This document shows, piece by piece, positions 1 to 12,612 of a stretch of 64,000 nt of DNA. A program made the translations under genes and the position numbers. Location of the stretch: assembly GCA_048013815.1 (NCBI GenBank), contig CM106585.1, positions 10,292,001-10,356,000 on the forward strand. Direction: 5' to 3'. The DNA is from Setoptus koraiensis (taxonomy: Eukaryota > Arthropoda). The notes under the pieces are model-generated. The model searched no databases. It was not told where the DNA came from and worked only from the letters and a program-made list of their open reading frames with translations. How positions within the stretch are numbered: position 1 is the stretch's first letter; each line of letters begins with the position of its first letter.

Positions 1-129
1 ATCATTCAATATTCAAGAGCTCAAATCATTCTAGCCCTCGCACAATGGTGCGCACTGCACAATTTGGTTGGTCAAGCTTGAATCTGTGCATACTTTCGTA
101 TGAGTCCGGACAAAGGGCCACTAATTGGT

Positions 130-600
130 ATAGCTGAATCTCCCGTCGTAACCTGGCCAATGCGCGGTAGCACTCTCAGTGATCATGGGAGATGAAGAGA
201 ATCATCTGAGGATATATATATATGGGGTATTGATTGATAAAAGAGAAATAAGCTTCGCATTTGAAGTTTTAGTTACAGATGCTGATCTATCTAATTCTTA
301 TTTTCAATGATCTTTTATTGAGTGTCTGAATGTTCCGCACAGTCTCGATTCTTTTCTCTCTAGGAGGCTCTCCCTGGGAGTGTATCCTCTATTGACTATT
401 TGATTTCAGTATTTTATGCAACGTCTTGCGCATGGGAGATTGCCTTTTGTCCAGATGATTCGCCTCTCGCAGCTGAACAGCTGAAGGAGCACAAATTGTA
501 GTGCGTCGAACGATGCACAGAATGCACACTTATCACACTTTGTGATATTTGCGCACATTCTGACCATTTTTGTTGTGTTGTAGCTGCTGACATTAATATT
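130..600. repeat. Dispersed repeat, copy 1
   Basis: This stretch resembles, in reverse complement, the segment at about 5700-6045. Shared blocks include the region around the CTCCCTGGGAG palindrome (about 365-385), the tract after CGCATGGGAGATTG (about 430) and the stretch with GCACAGAATGCACAC near 515. Similarity is patchy, with small gaps, so both copies are old. I see no coding capacity and cannot assign a transposon class. The rest of 1-1542 shows nothing else I can name. Confidence 0.55.
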
Positions 601-1527
601 ATATTTATGGTGGACGCAGCGCACAAAGCGCACACTTGGCGAAAAGTGTACACAATGTGCGTAACAAAATTCTAGGGGGCGCTCCAAAGCGCACTCATAC
701 GCCGTCCTGCCTATTTCTATTATTGTTGTTGTTAGTGCTATTGTTATTATTAGTACTATTGTTATTATGAACCCATAATAACTCGCCATTACTGCATCTC
801 TATATTGATTCAAATACAAACGAACTGAACTATTTGGGCATCACAGGAACATCGTTGGTATAGTACAATCAAGTTACTATCATTGTAGATAATCATTTTC
901 ACAGCAGCTCTCCCATATATTAGCATATAGAGAATAGATAGGAAAAAATACGACGCATCAGATTGGGCGAAACATATCATAGGAACAAAGAAGATTGTTA
1001 CTCCGATAGGCAAATCAAAAAGATAGAAGGTCAATCAAAATTGGCTATAGATTTCAATTGGTCAATGGAACAAATTTTTCATCACTGCTGACATCAATCG
1101 GCCTGAAATCGCACACAAATTGCAAATTTACACCTATGCAATCAATTTAGTGTCTGACCATTGGACAATATTATCGGATCGTATTTGTCTCGCTGAATGT
1201 CTTTCTACCTCTGACTTTCACTATTTGGGACACTAAATCAGGGTAGTGTCCACAAATCTATATGTACACTACAATTGATTAGGAGATATTATGTATATTT
1301 GAATTGAACATAGTTACGATCGCTTTATTACTACATAACTGATGTGCCACATATAGATTTTTTTTTTTTTAGGAATAACCAATTGTAGTTAAGACGAGTT
1401 AAAACGAGAACAAATAATAATAGAATTTCGCTCAAAGCCATAAAAAATCAAAGTCATCTACAATCTAGGCAACTACTTGCACAGAGAAATACAACAATAA
1501 CATCGTACAATTGCACACAGCAGTTAG

Positions 1528-2432
<905 letters not shown>

Positions 2433-3888
2433 TAGTTTAATATCTGATTGTATCATCTATGTTATACAATGTAGAATATCAACACGACAACGCTTGATTG
2501 ACGTTTAATCCCAACTTTTTCCCCTATATAGGACGAACTCATAATAAAATTTATTAATTTCACTGGACTAATGAGCTAATAAGCTATCGCCAGATGTTGT
2601 CTTTTGATTCTCGTGAATAGTATGGAACAGTTCGGGAGCGCATCTCTCAAATTGTTACATTTACTTGAGTCCAGATACTGATACTTAAGTCAAAAAAAAT
2701 TAAGCACTTGTGGGAATTTCCCACTGCAGAGGATGCTGATTTTGTACTTGCATGTGTTACAAGTCAGTGCAAAACTCAAATTGGACTCAACTAACGAACC
2801 TAGTCTCCAATACCGAACGGCTGCTTATGGGTCTATTAATTCACTATGACAGGTCTTCATAACATGGAAATCCCAATTGTTGCAGGGGAGTACTGTATGA
2901 CCACGCATTCTATCGCGATACACATGTAGCGTGGAAGCGAGAACCATGCTGCCTGAACCCTGATCTAGTAATCGCGAGCAAGCTTATCTAACACGTTCAT
3001 AATCGTAGTTACACGCTTATATAATAGTAATCATGAATCAGTAATTTTGTATTGTAATTGATGGATTAGTAATGAGCTTTGAAGTGATAATGAAATCGAC
3101 CCAAACCATTTGCGTCTGTTCTCTTGACTACGAACACAACTGCAAGTCAATTGTTAAGTCGTTTTAAAATGACGCGAGAGTCCCATTTGCGTCAAACAAT
3201 CTATCATGTATTTCTAATACTGATCATTGATTTCCATAAGTCGTGTATCGTTGTAACTCATTCGCTTGCCCAAGCTTTATCTATGCGAAGCTCTTGAGAC
3301 TTGTTGTTACAACTATCCTCTCAACACTCAATCTTGCCCTTCTAAGCTTAGATTGTTAACTTATGTACTCAAGCGAAACTTGTTACATGCGTCCATGAAT
3401 CCACGCTGAATCAATTATGTTGGCGAAGAATTAACGTTAGTGAGAATAGACGTTACTAAAGAGTTATTATTTCTTCGACATCCCAAACTATCGAATACAA
3501 GTATCTTTAGAACAGCGTGCGTCAATAGAGCAGTTGCGTAAAGTAGAAAGCTTACTTCATCATTCATCCATGCAGCGAAAAACACACGAAAGCTAGGCTT
3601 ACAACATAAGCCTACCTCGCCATTCTGTGAGTAGGTCACTAGCGAATGCAACAAGTTTCCATGTTGAACTTGTGGCAGTCTATTGCCAAGCTATACAAAC
3701 CTATGACGCAAAGCCGAACGGGAGAGTGCCGTTATCTCGCTCAGATAGATGTAATTGTTTAGCACACAAGATGCAAATACCGTTATGATGCAATGCACAG
3801 TTAAACCACATCCCATTTCGGAAAACATAACGTGTGTGTGTGTGTGGCTATCTTCCGGGTAATAAGATCAAAATAAACTTCCCACCGG
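2433..3888. other. Intergenic, no gene seen
   Basis: AT-rich spacer between AMMECR1 and DUOXA. AATAAA near 2541 may serve the AMMECR1 mRNA. A short (TG)n run lies at about 3831-3846. A 79-codon frame on the minus strand near 3415-3654 has no family resemblance and is not called. Confidence 0.6.
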
Positions 3889-3930
3889 TATATATACATC
3901 GACCGGACCGGAACAGTTATCAAACGACAA
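3889..3930 (+). promoter_or_regulatory. TATA-type core promoter for DUOXA
   Basis: TATATATA at 3889-3896 is followed about 25-30 bp later by an initiator-like ACAGTTATC. The leader to the ATG at 4020 would be about 100 bases of A/C-rich DNA without an earlier ATG in good context. Inferred from sequence only. Confidence 0.5.
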
Positions 3931-4019
3931 CATAACCTCATCAAAATAACATCGAAGAAAAAATCAACACAACTTTTCCCAATCAACAATACAACTAATA
4001 ACATCATTACATAACAATC

Positions 4020-5060
4020 ATGTCACCAGATAGTACCAACCATAATAGCGGTCTCGCAACAGAGTCTGATCCCTTCATGAACAGTCAAGGTCCAGTTGTG
4101 TACATGTCATCAAATCGCCTGCCCGCCATAGAGGATGTCAATCAAGTTCTGTTGTACATTCTATTCACAACACTATTTGTATCATTAATAATTGTGGCGC
4201 CCGGGATGAGAAAAAATAAAATGACAACTTTAACTAGCCTTGCAACAGCCATACTACTTGGTGCCAGTATTCTACTATCCCTGAACGGAACCTCTTGGCA
4301 TGTCGGTGAAATAGATATCAACGCTCCCTACAGTGCACTTACCATGAGTAAAGTCTCCGGAAGAGTTGGTGTCAAGATAGGATTGTCATCAGTCAATGTC
4401 ACACTAGTGGGTCACCTAATGGCCCCAAAGAATGTCGATGGCTCAGGAGTAATAAATTTCAACGAAAGATTTACTTGGAATCAACCAGATCAAATGGACC
4501 TAGAATATAGACAAGCGTTGAAACGAGGCCTACCTTATCCAATATTGACCATTGCAGAGTATCTCAGCCAGGATTCAGATGGCTTCAATTGGGGCCGCCA
4601 GTATAGACTAGCCGGATATTATACCAGTATAATGTTGTGGTTTTCATTGGTTAGTTGGATAATAATGCTATTCATGATGTGCGAAATTCCTCGCTACTTC
4701 CCCTACTTGATAAATTCAACAGCTTTACTGATGCTCTCGGCAGTAGCACTATACTCATACCTCATACCATCTAGTATGACACAAGGCAGTAGTATGGCAG
4801 CGATAACATTTGAGAATGTGGCCCTCAGATGCCAGTTTGGTGCCAACTTTTGGTTGACAACAATTGTTGCGGCTCTGGCTTTATTTGCTAGTTCTCTCAC
4901 CATAATCTATCAAATGGCAGCTCATCGAAAGCCATCTGCTTTTGACAAGTCCAGTCAAACAGGTTCTAGCAATAGCTCAACCTTAACACTTGTGGATGGC
5001 TCTCCACATATCAGTGAGAAAAAATCACAAGTGACACATGTGATCATTCCGATGAACTAA
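4020..5060 (+). CDS. DUOXA: Dual oxidase maturation factor
   Basis: Single exon, 346 residues. DUOXA proteins escort dual oxidase from the ER to the plasma membrane and support its H2O2 output (family knowledge; the Drosophila gene is mol, also called NIP). Five membrane segments are visible at about 41-61, 69-88, 201-222, 229-250 and 276-298. The large loop after the second segment carries the family patterns WHVGE (93-97), VGVKIGL (116-122), RGLPYPIL (169-176) and GRQYRLAGYYTS (192-203). N-glycosylation sequons lie at Asn89 and Asn126. The C-terminal tail (about 300-346) is Ser-rich and hydrophilic. Length fits the family. A TATA box lies upstream and AATAAA at 5101 downstream; the gene converges on the small gene at 5154. 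Confidence 0.93.
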   Translation: MSPDSTNHNSGLATESDPFMNSQGPVVYMSSNRLPAIEDVNQVLLYILFTTLFVSLIIVAPGMRKNKMTTLTSLATAILLGASILLSLNGTSWHVGEIDINAPYSALTMSKVSGRVGVKIGLSSVNVTLVGHLMAPKNVDGSGVINFNERFTWNQPDQMDLEYRQALKRGLPYPILTIAEYLSQDSDGFNWGRQYRLAGYYTSIMLWFSLVSWIIMLFMMCEIPRYFPYLINSTALLMLSAVALYSYLIPSSMTQGSSMAAITFENVALRCQFGANFWLTTIVAALALFASSLTIIYQMAAHRKPSAFDKSSQTGSSNSSTLTLVDGSPHISEKKSQVTHVIIPMN

Positions 5061-5153
5061 CTTAGTACATTCAAGTGGGTCATCTAGTCAATATTTTAGG
5101 AATAAATGTAGTAATTAAATAAATTAATCAAATCAATTTCTTGAATATAACAG

Positions 5154-5630
5154 TCAAAGAACACTGTCGCTCTTTATTAATAACATGTAAAGCCTAGACG
5201 AGTGACCACCCTGTTCGTCGGGTATCCTGAATATTTTAGTGATTGTTTCAAATGCTGGATTTGTTTTTAACCACTGTCTCTTGATTGATTCGCCAATGTA
5301 TATAGTATTTTCTATTGCCAAATTAGAACCATATAGCAACAGGCATGAAACAGCTGAACTGTCTTCACTCAAAATTGTCTCAACTTTGAGATTAGGTCGA
5401 TCGTTTGATTTTATAAGGAAAGCTCTTATTCCTTGGGTATTATCACTCAGTCTCGATCTTAGAGCATTGTCGAACGGTTTTATCAGATCATTGACGCCCT
5501 CCGACAATTTAAACTTGGCAGTTTCTTGCTGATCGCCATCCAGGCGTAGCGGCCTCTTGCGTTTCGTTGCCGATTTGACCTTTTTTGAGTTACGTCCATC
5601 ATTGGATTTTGATCGGTGTCTTTTGCCCAT
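5154..5630 (-). CDS. Small basic protein, possibly Alba-like RNase P/MRP subunit
   Basis: Intact 158-codon frame with a true ATG. The first 30 residues are very basic (KRHRSK, KKVK, RKRPLR), as in nucleolar or RNA-binding proteins. The rest alternates predicted strands and helices. The segment LLLYGSNLAIENTIYIGESIKRQW resembles the core of Alba-fold proteins such as RPP25/POP6 and POP7, where a Gly-turn is followed by a helix ending IKRR or LKRR. That match is by eye and weak. If right, the protein would sit in RNase P or RNase MRP. It converges on DUOXA with a 93-bp gap and shares its 5' side with a dispersed repeat. It is a real-looking gene whose function is only guessed. Confidence 0.6.
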   Translation of the reverse strand: MGKRHRSKSNDGRNSKKVKSATKRKRPLRLDGDQQETAKFKLSEGVNDLIKPFDNALRSRLSDNTQGIRAFLIKSNDRPNLKVETILSEDSSAVSCLLLYGSNLAIENTIYIGESIKRQWLKTNPAFETITKIFRIPDEQGGHSSRLYMLLIKSDSVL

Positions 5631-5699
5631 GAAAAGTGGATAGTAATTGCAATGAATTATAATGAAATATTGATATAGACAAATATTGATTGTACACCG

Positions 5700-6045
5700 T
5701 ACAACAACAATGGCCGGAATGTGCGCAAAAACAGCTGCAAAAAGTGTGCATTCTGTGCCTCGTTGAATGCGCTAAACTGGCAATTTTTTCTTCTTCAGCT
5801 GTTTAGCTGCGAGAGGCGAATCATACGGACAAAAAGCACTCTCCCATGCGCAACAAAACATTGCGTCAAATATTCAAGACAGCCTCCCAGGGAGAGCCTC
5901 CCAGAAAGAAAATAATCGAGACACTTCTCTATTTATCAATCCCTTATTTACATGATGATCGACGATTCTCTTTATGTGCCATATCCACTTACAATATCCC
6001 CACTTGTTAGAGTGCTCCCCCGCGCATAGAGTAGATTCTACTCCA
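5700..6045. repeat. Dispersed repeat, copy 2 (inverted relative to copy 1)
   Basis: Inverted and diverged relative to 130-600. Shared pieces include GCATTCTGTGC near 5750, the CTCCCAGGGAGAG palindrome near 5885 and GAGTGCTCCCCCGCGCAT near 6010. It fills most of the gap between the Alba-like gene and EXOC6. No coding capacity is seen. Confidence 0.55.
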
Positions 6046-6147
6046 CTAATCATTATTCGGCTCTTTTTCCGACATTATCATCATAGTCATTATAGCATTA
6101 CAATATTTTAATTGGACTGTATTCAGCCAAGAAGCGAGGATACAATC

Positions 6148-8559
6148 ATGGAATTGATAAACGATCTAGATCATCTCATCATTGATTTGGAGTCAAGTGA
6201 TTCTAACAGTGTTGCCTTAGTATTGCGAGCCATTTATCACGGTGACGAGCATGAAAAATTCATGAAAAAACTCGAGGCTAGAATTAAGAATCATGATAAA
6301 GACATTGAGCGTATGTGTAGTGATAACTATCAAGGATTTACCGATTGCATACACGAACTGTTACAAGTGAGGCCCAAGGCCGAAAGTTTAAAACGTGAAA
6401 CCATGGACATTAATTTCGAATTGATGCGCTCCACCGATATTATACAACGCAAAGCCGAAGACTTGATCAAATCGCGCAGGATATTGGTAAACTCAAAGGC
6501 CAGCATAGAATTGTTACAAAATTGTTTACCTGTACTAAATCAATACTCCAAGTTGAATACACAATTAAAAGAACAGAGATATTACACTGCTTTGAAGACT
6601 CTCGAATCATTGGAAAATGATCACTTGCCCACGGTGGCGAATTATCGTTTCGCCCAAGGCATCAGCAAGGAAATACCTCAATTCAGAGAATTAATCAAGG
6701 AAAAATCCACAACAGATCTTAAAGATTTTCTTGCCAACATTTTGCATGCGAGCCAACGGATAGGCGAAGACGATTTGAAAAAATCAGCCAAGCTTCAAAA
6801 CTTAGACGACTATTCCGATCTGTTAGGCAACGACCAATCGCAACAAAACCAAACAGATAAAAACCAAAAAAGAGCATCTCACAAGAAAGTCAAGGCACCC
6901 CAACCGCCCATTCAAAGTGCTGAGGACTCCATTGATTTCACGCCAGTCTACAGATGTTTGCACGTGTTTACATGTCTTGGCTCAAGAGATCAATTTGATA
7001 AATATTATCAGGAGCAACGCCAGAAACAATCTAAATTAGCATTCAATCCTCCTTCAAATATGAGCCAATCCATTTCTTCCTATCGCGACTATTTCAGTTC
7101 TGTTGTAGGTTTCTTCGTCATTGAGGATCGTCTCATGGGCACAACATCTGGTTTAATCAAGCAAAAATACATCGATGACTTATGGAATGACGCTGTACAA
7201 ACAATGACAACAACCTTGAGCGAACAGTACAAGCTCTGTACTGACGCTTCTTTAATGCTTAAAATCAAACGGCTCATGATGCTATTTATTTATACAGTTA
7301 GAAACTATGGCCACAATACCGATCCACTGACCAATATCTTGATAGATATCAGAGATCACTACAATGAAATATTGAAAAAGCAATGGCAAACAATATTCGA
7401 AGATATATTCAAGTCAGATAATTATCATCCTCTAGAAGCCAATAACAATGAACAATATCTCCAAGCAGTGGGAAATTTTAGTCTGTATGAAATAGACGGG
7501 GATAATTTTCCAAAAAAATTTCCCTACTCACCATTGGTGCCAAAAGTTGATAATGAAGTCAGAAAGTTTATCGAGCAGTCTCTGAAATTCTCTCAGGATT
7601 TGAGCAACTCGCAGGCCGAAGATATCGTCAGAAAATCTACTTATCAGTTATTGAATGACATTCTTGGAGGATGCTTATCAAATTTAATTCATAATCCTAG
7701 TCTCAAACTACTCCAACTAATACAAATAATTATCAATACTAATTTCTTAGAAGATTCATTGAAATTATTCGACGAACACATAACATATCAAGTCAACAAA
7801 TATATGGGCTCTGTTTATGATCATGAAACAGATCATACTCAAACTACAAATCAATTTAGATTGCAGGGCAAGTCTATGTTCAAAAATGCTCGAGCTGATG
7901 CCATCACTCAGATCCACAGAAAACTGGAAGATCAAATAGATCAATTTTTAAGTTTAGCTACTTACGACTGGACCATGACCGAGGCTACAGGACAAGCCAG
8001 TAGCTACATCTCAGATTTAATCGCTTGGCTGAAAAGTATTTTCCAAGCTTTCACTAATTTACCTCAAGAGATCGCCCAAAGTGCCTGTATGTCGGCATGT
8101 AAGTATATCGCTCAACAACTTCGCAATATGATTCTGTCTGATGAAATCAAATCCATATCCATAGGAGGACTGGAACAATTCAATCTGGACTTGATTCAAT
8201 GTGAGCACTTTGCCGGATCTGAGCCGGTCAAAGGATTCAAAGAAGGAGATTTATCAATGACATTTGCTGAATTGCGACAATTGTGTGATTTATTTCTATA
8301 CAGCGACTATTCAACATACATCTCAGATATGGGAAAGCAACAGAATAAGTACCTTCGAGTGACAACAGCAACAGCATTGAATGTTGTAGAGAAAATACGC
8401 GAACATGAAGGCAAAAAACACGTGTTTGGTTTGATGAAGAATGATCGACAAAAGTTGTTGGAATCTTTTGCTAAAAGTTTACGTCAGTTGCAACAGCAAC
8501 AGCAAATTCAAAATCAACAATATCAATATTCAAAAGACAAACATTTATTGCAATCTTGA
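6148..8559 (+). CDS. EXOC6: Exocyst complex subunit Sec15
   Basis: Single exon, 803 residues from the ATG at 6148; the frame stays open upstream but without an earlier ATG. Sec15 is an exocyst subunit that links Rab11/Rab8-type GTPases on secretory vesicles to the tethering complex at the plasma membrane (family knowledge). The N-terminal quarter is helical coiled coil and carries family-typical stretches: YQGFTDCIHELLQVR, IIQRKAEDLIKSRR and a run around YYTALKTLESLENDHLP. The C-terminal Sec15 domain spans roughly residues 430-760. A charged Gln/Lys insert near 235-260 and a Gln-rich tail are lineage additions. AATAAA at 8594 lies just before the convergent XYLB stop, so the two 3' ends overlap or abut. 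Length matches the family. Confidence 0.93.
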   Translation: MELINDLDHLIIDLESSDSNSVALVLRAIYHGDEHEKFMKKLEARIKNHDKDIERMCSDNYQGFTDCIHELLQVRPKAESLKRETMDINFELMRSTDIIQRKAEDLIKSRRILVNSKASIELLQNCLPVLNQYSKLNTQLKEQRYYTALKTLESLENDHLPTVANYRFAQGISKEIPQFRELIKEKSTTDLKDFLANILHASQRIGEDDLKKSAKLQNLDDYSDLLGNDQSQQNQTDKNQKRASHKKVKAPQPPIQSAEDSIDFTPVYRCLHVFTCLGSRDQFDKYYQEQRQKQSKLAFNPPSNMSQSISSYRDYFSSVVGFFVIEDRLMGTTSGLIKQKYIDDLWNDAVQTMTTTLSEQYKLCTDASLMLKIKRLMMLFIYTVRNYGHNTDPLTNILIDIRDHYNEILKKQWQTIFEDIFKSDNYHPLEANNNEQYLQAVGNFSLYEIDGDNFPKKFPYSPLVPKVDNEVRKFIEQSLKFSQDLSNSQAEDIVRKSTYQLLNDILGGCLSNLIHNPSLKLLQLIQIIINTNFLEDSLKLFDEHITYQVNKYMGSVYDHETDHTQTTNQFRLQGKSMFKNARADAITQIHRKLEDQIDQFLSLATYDWTMTEATGQASSYISDLIAWLKSIFQAFTNLPQEIAQSACMSACKYIAQQLRNMILSDEIKSISIGGLEQFNLDLIQCEHFAGSEPVKGFKEGDLSMTFAELRQLCDLFLYSDYSTYISDMGKQQNKYLRVTTATALNVVEKIREHEGKKHVFGLMKNDRQKLLESFAKSLRQLQQQQQIQNQQYQYSKDKHLLQS

Positions 8560-8607
8560 TACCGTACAACTCAAGCTCTCAATTAAATGTTTAAATAAAA
8601 TTTAAAA

Positions 8608-10500
8608 TTAAGATATAACTATATCGTTGTTATTGATTGCTAATTGTTCCTCCAGCCAGATGTACCTTTCCATGAGTGGTCCATAGATTTTTTCACTATC
8701 GGCAGCAGGTTCGGATATAAGTTTCAGTGTTTTTTCGTGCATCTTACCAAACATTGAAACAAACGAAGCCTTGGCTGTGTTATCTTGTAACATAAGCGCG
8801 TATTTTGCCATATAGGCAGTACCGAGACATGCCGAGTTTGGTGTGCTCTGAATATAGACAGGTGCGTTGAAAATATCGGCAATCACATCTAATATGGCTC
8901 TGTTAGCTGAGGCCCCTCCTGTTACGAGAACCCTTTTAATGGTGCCTGCACCAAGTCCGAGCTTCTCACTGTGATGTCTGAGTCGCATAAATTGTCCCTC
9001 GACACACGCCCTTATCTCTATATCGGCTGAATCGAAACCTTTGACCCTCTGATCACGTTCGTTGTAACGATGATCGCCAATACATAATGGATAGATTTCG
9101 CGTAAATCAAAATAAAATCCAATATTGCCAAAATTTCCTCTTGGTGTGCTGTTTAATTTATCGGAGAAGATCTTCCAATCAGAATCAGCATAAATGTCGC
9201 GTATACGTTCTCTTGTTTTTGATCCATTCTTGAAGCAGATTAGACCCATGAATTTGTCACTATCAATAGGATTAACTAGAACGTGTCCATTGAGGCCGGG
9301 TGTGGCTTCCTTCAGCCAAAAGAAGGAAGTATCACTAGTTCCCAAGCTGACAACAACCTCATCTATACCCACGCACATTCCCAATAACGAACCTGGGTTG
9401 TCGCCAGTGAATGATACTATTTTACAATCAGATTGAAAATTGTGGCGCTCAACAAAATACTCAGATATAGAGCCTATAACTTCATTTGAGTTGACAATGT
9501 TTTCACTTTCTTTGTCTGCATCATTATTTCCAGTTAGCTTTAGTCTGAGATCCGATGGGCCGCATCCGTTAAGACACTCCTGTGACCATTGGCCTTGTTT
9601 TATATCTAATAGATTCATACCAGAAGCATCGCTTATATCAAATGGGGCATAATTGCCACAGAATAGTGTCGCCATGAAGTTACTGATCAGTGTTATTCTT
9701 TCGCTCATGTCATACACATCTCTGGCTTTATTGTAAATCTTCGCAATTTGAGGTCCTGTGAACCTTTCATAAGCTCTCGATCCGGTTATTGATGCTAGCT
9801 TTGATGAGCCACCTACCTTAGATTCAAGTTGTTTACATTCTACGCCAGTACTCGAATCCATCCATATTGGTGTATCGTGCAACGAAAAAGCGTCGCTGAG
9901 TTGCTCACTTAGTTGCATGTCTGGATTCAATGAGGCCAGAACCTTCTCAGAATTATGCTTCCAGTAGACACTGCCATGTTGTTGAGCACAGCCCGAGACC
10001 GAGGCCACCATAGAGAAGTCAAGTCCATCCGACTTTAATTTTTCCAAACACAAATCAAGAGCTTTCACCCACATCAAAACAGGGGAAGTTACCCTATTCT
10101 CCTCATCTTTGTGTCTATTTGCTCCACCAATGGTGCTACATAAGTTAATGAGTCGTTAACATGTCATAGCGTTAGTGGAACAAATTACCTCATTTGTTTC
10201 ATGTTGAATTTCGATGATGTACTCACTTGAATTCTGGTAAATCCAAATCAAAGTTGACATGCACATGATGCTCTATCTCGAGTGTGTCATTTATTACAAT
10301 AGCTTTCAGCTAGAAAAGGAACAAGAACATTAATCGATCAAACATGTACAGCCAGTTAGTTCGGTTATCCTTAATTGTTCACTCTGCTCAATCTGACCTA
10401 CCTGTTGAGTGCTCAAATCGAGCCCTAAATATTTCTTGTTTTCACTATTATTTTCATGGATCTTACTGAGGTTATTACATTTGATTTGTGTCTTAGTCAT
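8608..10500 (-). CDS. XYLB: Xylulokinase (FGGY kinase)
   Basis: Three exons on the minus strand: 10500-10402, 10309-10227 and 10135-8608. Introns are 92 and 91 bp with GT-AG ends, and phases agree, giving 569 residues. The enzyme phosphorylates D-xylulose to xylulose 5-phosphate in the glucuronate-xylulose route (family knowledge). Exon 1 ends in the N-terminal phosphate-binding loop YLGLDLSTQQ, which continues as LKA in exon 2. Exon 3 begins with a GG.N.HKDE segment typical of animal XYLB and holds SGCAQQHGSVYWK. The C-terminal FGGY domain includes the ATP-site Gly-rich VTGGASANRA near residue 465. It is somewhat longer than human XYLB. It converges on EXOC6, with only 48 bp between stop codons. 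Confidence 0.92.
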
Positions 10501-11460
10501 TGCTGCGGACTATATTTGGTACCATTCAGTTGAACAATAGGACGGAGCTTTTTCGTGTTTTCCTGTCTGGATCGAGATTGATGTGATCTATGTTACTAAT
10601 TTGAAGTTGCCGGTGAGTTTTCGAAGTGTTCAAATTGAAAATTTTGTTACTCGTTGGAATCTCACTTGATAGTTTGATTTAAAAATGAAAGAGCTAAGAT
10701 AGATATGATTTATATGCCTAGTGTCATAGTCAAAACAGGTTATTAATGAATAGTCGAGAGACTGTCGAGACTATACTTTCGTAACAAAAAAATGCGCATT
10801 TTCAGTGAGCTGAGGTTTATTTCATTCTCGGGATAAATTTATGCCGCTCCTTCAACATGGCTTATCGAATCAGATAACAAAATTTGATCGTGATTGATGA
10901 GATAATGAAGACAATGCACGATGACTAAAATAAGTAACTACTTGTTTTGACTATTATGGCATATAGCTTGTAGCTGACAAAAGCTGACAATCTTGGTCAA
11001 CAGACGCGGCAAGTCTGCGTTACGAGATACTCCTGCTATCAACTTTTTCGTTTGTTTATTTTGAATTTGAGACTGTCTGACTGTGCAATCACACTTTTTA
11101 TCTGGATATGATCATGTTATGTAATCATAATCAGTAGGCTTTTATCCTCGAAACGATTTCTATTCTGAGGTACTGACGTGCTCGCTAAGGTTCTCGATAA
11201 AACTTGATCTGTGTGAACTCAACAAGTTTTTTTTAACTATACAGAAAGCAATAAATCTCTATTATACATCTAAAATGATCTTGCGTAAGTCTTTCTGTAC
11301 TGAAAACTAGACATTCTCTACTGTTGTTGATTAATCGTTTATAACCTGACTGGAAAGTGTCTTTTGTCTATGTCAACTAGTTTGGTATCAGTTGATTTAA
11401 CTAATGTTTTCCTTTCTGACATATGTGACAACCAGATCAAGGACACAATATATCGATACG
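10501..11460. other. Intergenic, no gene seen
   Basis: AT-rich spacer upstream of both XYLB (-) and the small gene at 11550 (+), so it should hold both promoters. No open frame with family resemblance and no recognisable repeat was seen. Confidence 0.6.
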
Positions 11461-11500
11461 TATATATACTCATTCGAAACTTGATGATTTCTCACACATA
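11461..11500 (+). promoter_or_regulatory. TATA-type core promoter for the small gene at 11550
   Basis: TATATATAC begins at 11461, about 30 bp before a pyrimidine/A-rich CTCACACATAG that could be the transcription start, and about 90 bp before the ATG at 11550. It resembles the arrangement at DUOXA. Confidence 0.4.
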
Positions 11501-11549
11501 GAGCAAACAATTGAATAAAACCGCCTACAATACTAATCAAACTGGAAGA

Positions 11550-12005
11550 ATGTCGCGCTTAAAGGAACAGTTCATCAATAAGTGGATCCTCTTGTTATCG
11601 ATCTCTATAGTTTGGTTGATAACATTCAATGTCATTGATAATAATCTACTTGTGTCGAGTAAGACGCTCAGCGCCATGCTGATGCTTCAAAGGACATCGG
11701 TTATGAGGTTTGTATCAATCGATATCGTTTTGCAACACTGTGACTATCATCTCATTACAGTAATTATCATCATGTTCATTCTTATTACCAGATTTTGTTA
11801 TCAACCTGGAGATCCACCGGCTCAACAGGTAGCACCTATTAGTAGTCAATGTGTTTACTGCAATAAGAACATGTTTGATTACACTCTGTTACAGTGTACC
11901 GGTTTATCGGCCGTCACTCAAAACATCAACACAAGCCAAGCATTTTGCATCATTACGCAATGCTTAGAACAAATAAGAGATCAGATGCCCGTTCTATTGG
12001 GCTGA
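11550..12005 (+). CDS. Small putative secreted or membrane-anchored Cys-containing protein
   Basis: Not recognised. From the ATG at 11550 the unspliced frame gives 151 residues. The start has a basic stretch (SRLKEQFINKW) and then a hydrophobic segment (ILLLSISIVWLITF, about residues 12-25), a signal peptide or anchor. The C-terminal part has Cys at CYQPG, CVYC, LQCTG, FCII and TQCLEQ, a possible disulfide-linked ectodomain. A plausible 84-bp intron (11708-11791, donor GTTTGT, acceptor ACCAG) could be removed without changing frame, which would delete a second hydrophobic stretch. Both forms are open. A TATA box upstream favours a real gene. Confidence 0.5.
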   Translation: MSRLKEQFINKWILLLSISIVWLITFNVIDNNLLVSSKTLSAMLMLQRTSVMRFVSIDIVLQHCDYHLITVIIIMFILITRFCYQPGDPPAQQVAPISSQCVYCNKNMFDYTLLQCTGLSAVTQNINTSQAFCIITQCLEQIRDQMPVLLG

Positions 12006-12612
12006 CCGATAAATGATTGATGTAAGAAACTCATCAATGGTACCCCCAGACATATGATCTGATTATAATTGACATGAACGAACAAGTTCAACATTGCATC
12101 GCTTTATTGGTTAAGCTTTGTTTGGACTCCATAAGACACCCAATTGGAGTTGTGACACTAACAGCTAATAATCTCGTTAGCAAACTAACGTCACAACTGT
12201 CCCACACAAAACAAAAACTTATCACAACTTGATCTACTACTCAATTTACGCCGTAACAAGTTGGTCTAATGACAATGCCCTCGAAACTTGAAGCGATTTC
12301 GAGTGCTCATTTTGGCGCCAAGTCTAGCAGTCAGTTTTCACTCTATTGTCGATTCTGTTATGCACTGCTATTACGCACAGCGTGTTTCTCTCAGGCAGAT
12401 TTCACAAGGAGAGATTCAGGTTGTGCCGCAAAATGTGCACAGATTACAACCTGCGCAAAAGTAACGTATTTTCAGAGCAAACAATAAAGGCTGCTTTTGA
12501 GAACCATTGTTATTTGAGGCGATTTGAATCTTTCACTAACATTTATTCTGTTATCCGGCAACCATTCACAATTTAAATTTATGTCATATATTCAAACTTC
12601 CCGTCATACAAA
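12006..12612. other. Intergenic, no gene seen
   Basis: Spacer between two small genes. The part at about 12300-12490 has overlapping short open frames in two phases with no family resemblance and unremarkable composition. I could not match it to another repeat in the window. Confidence 0.5.
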
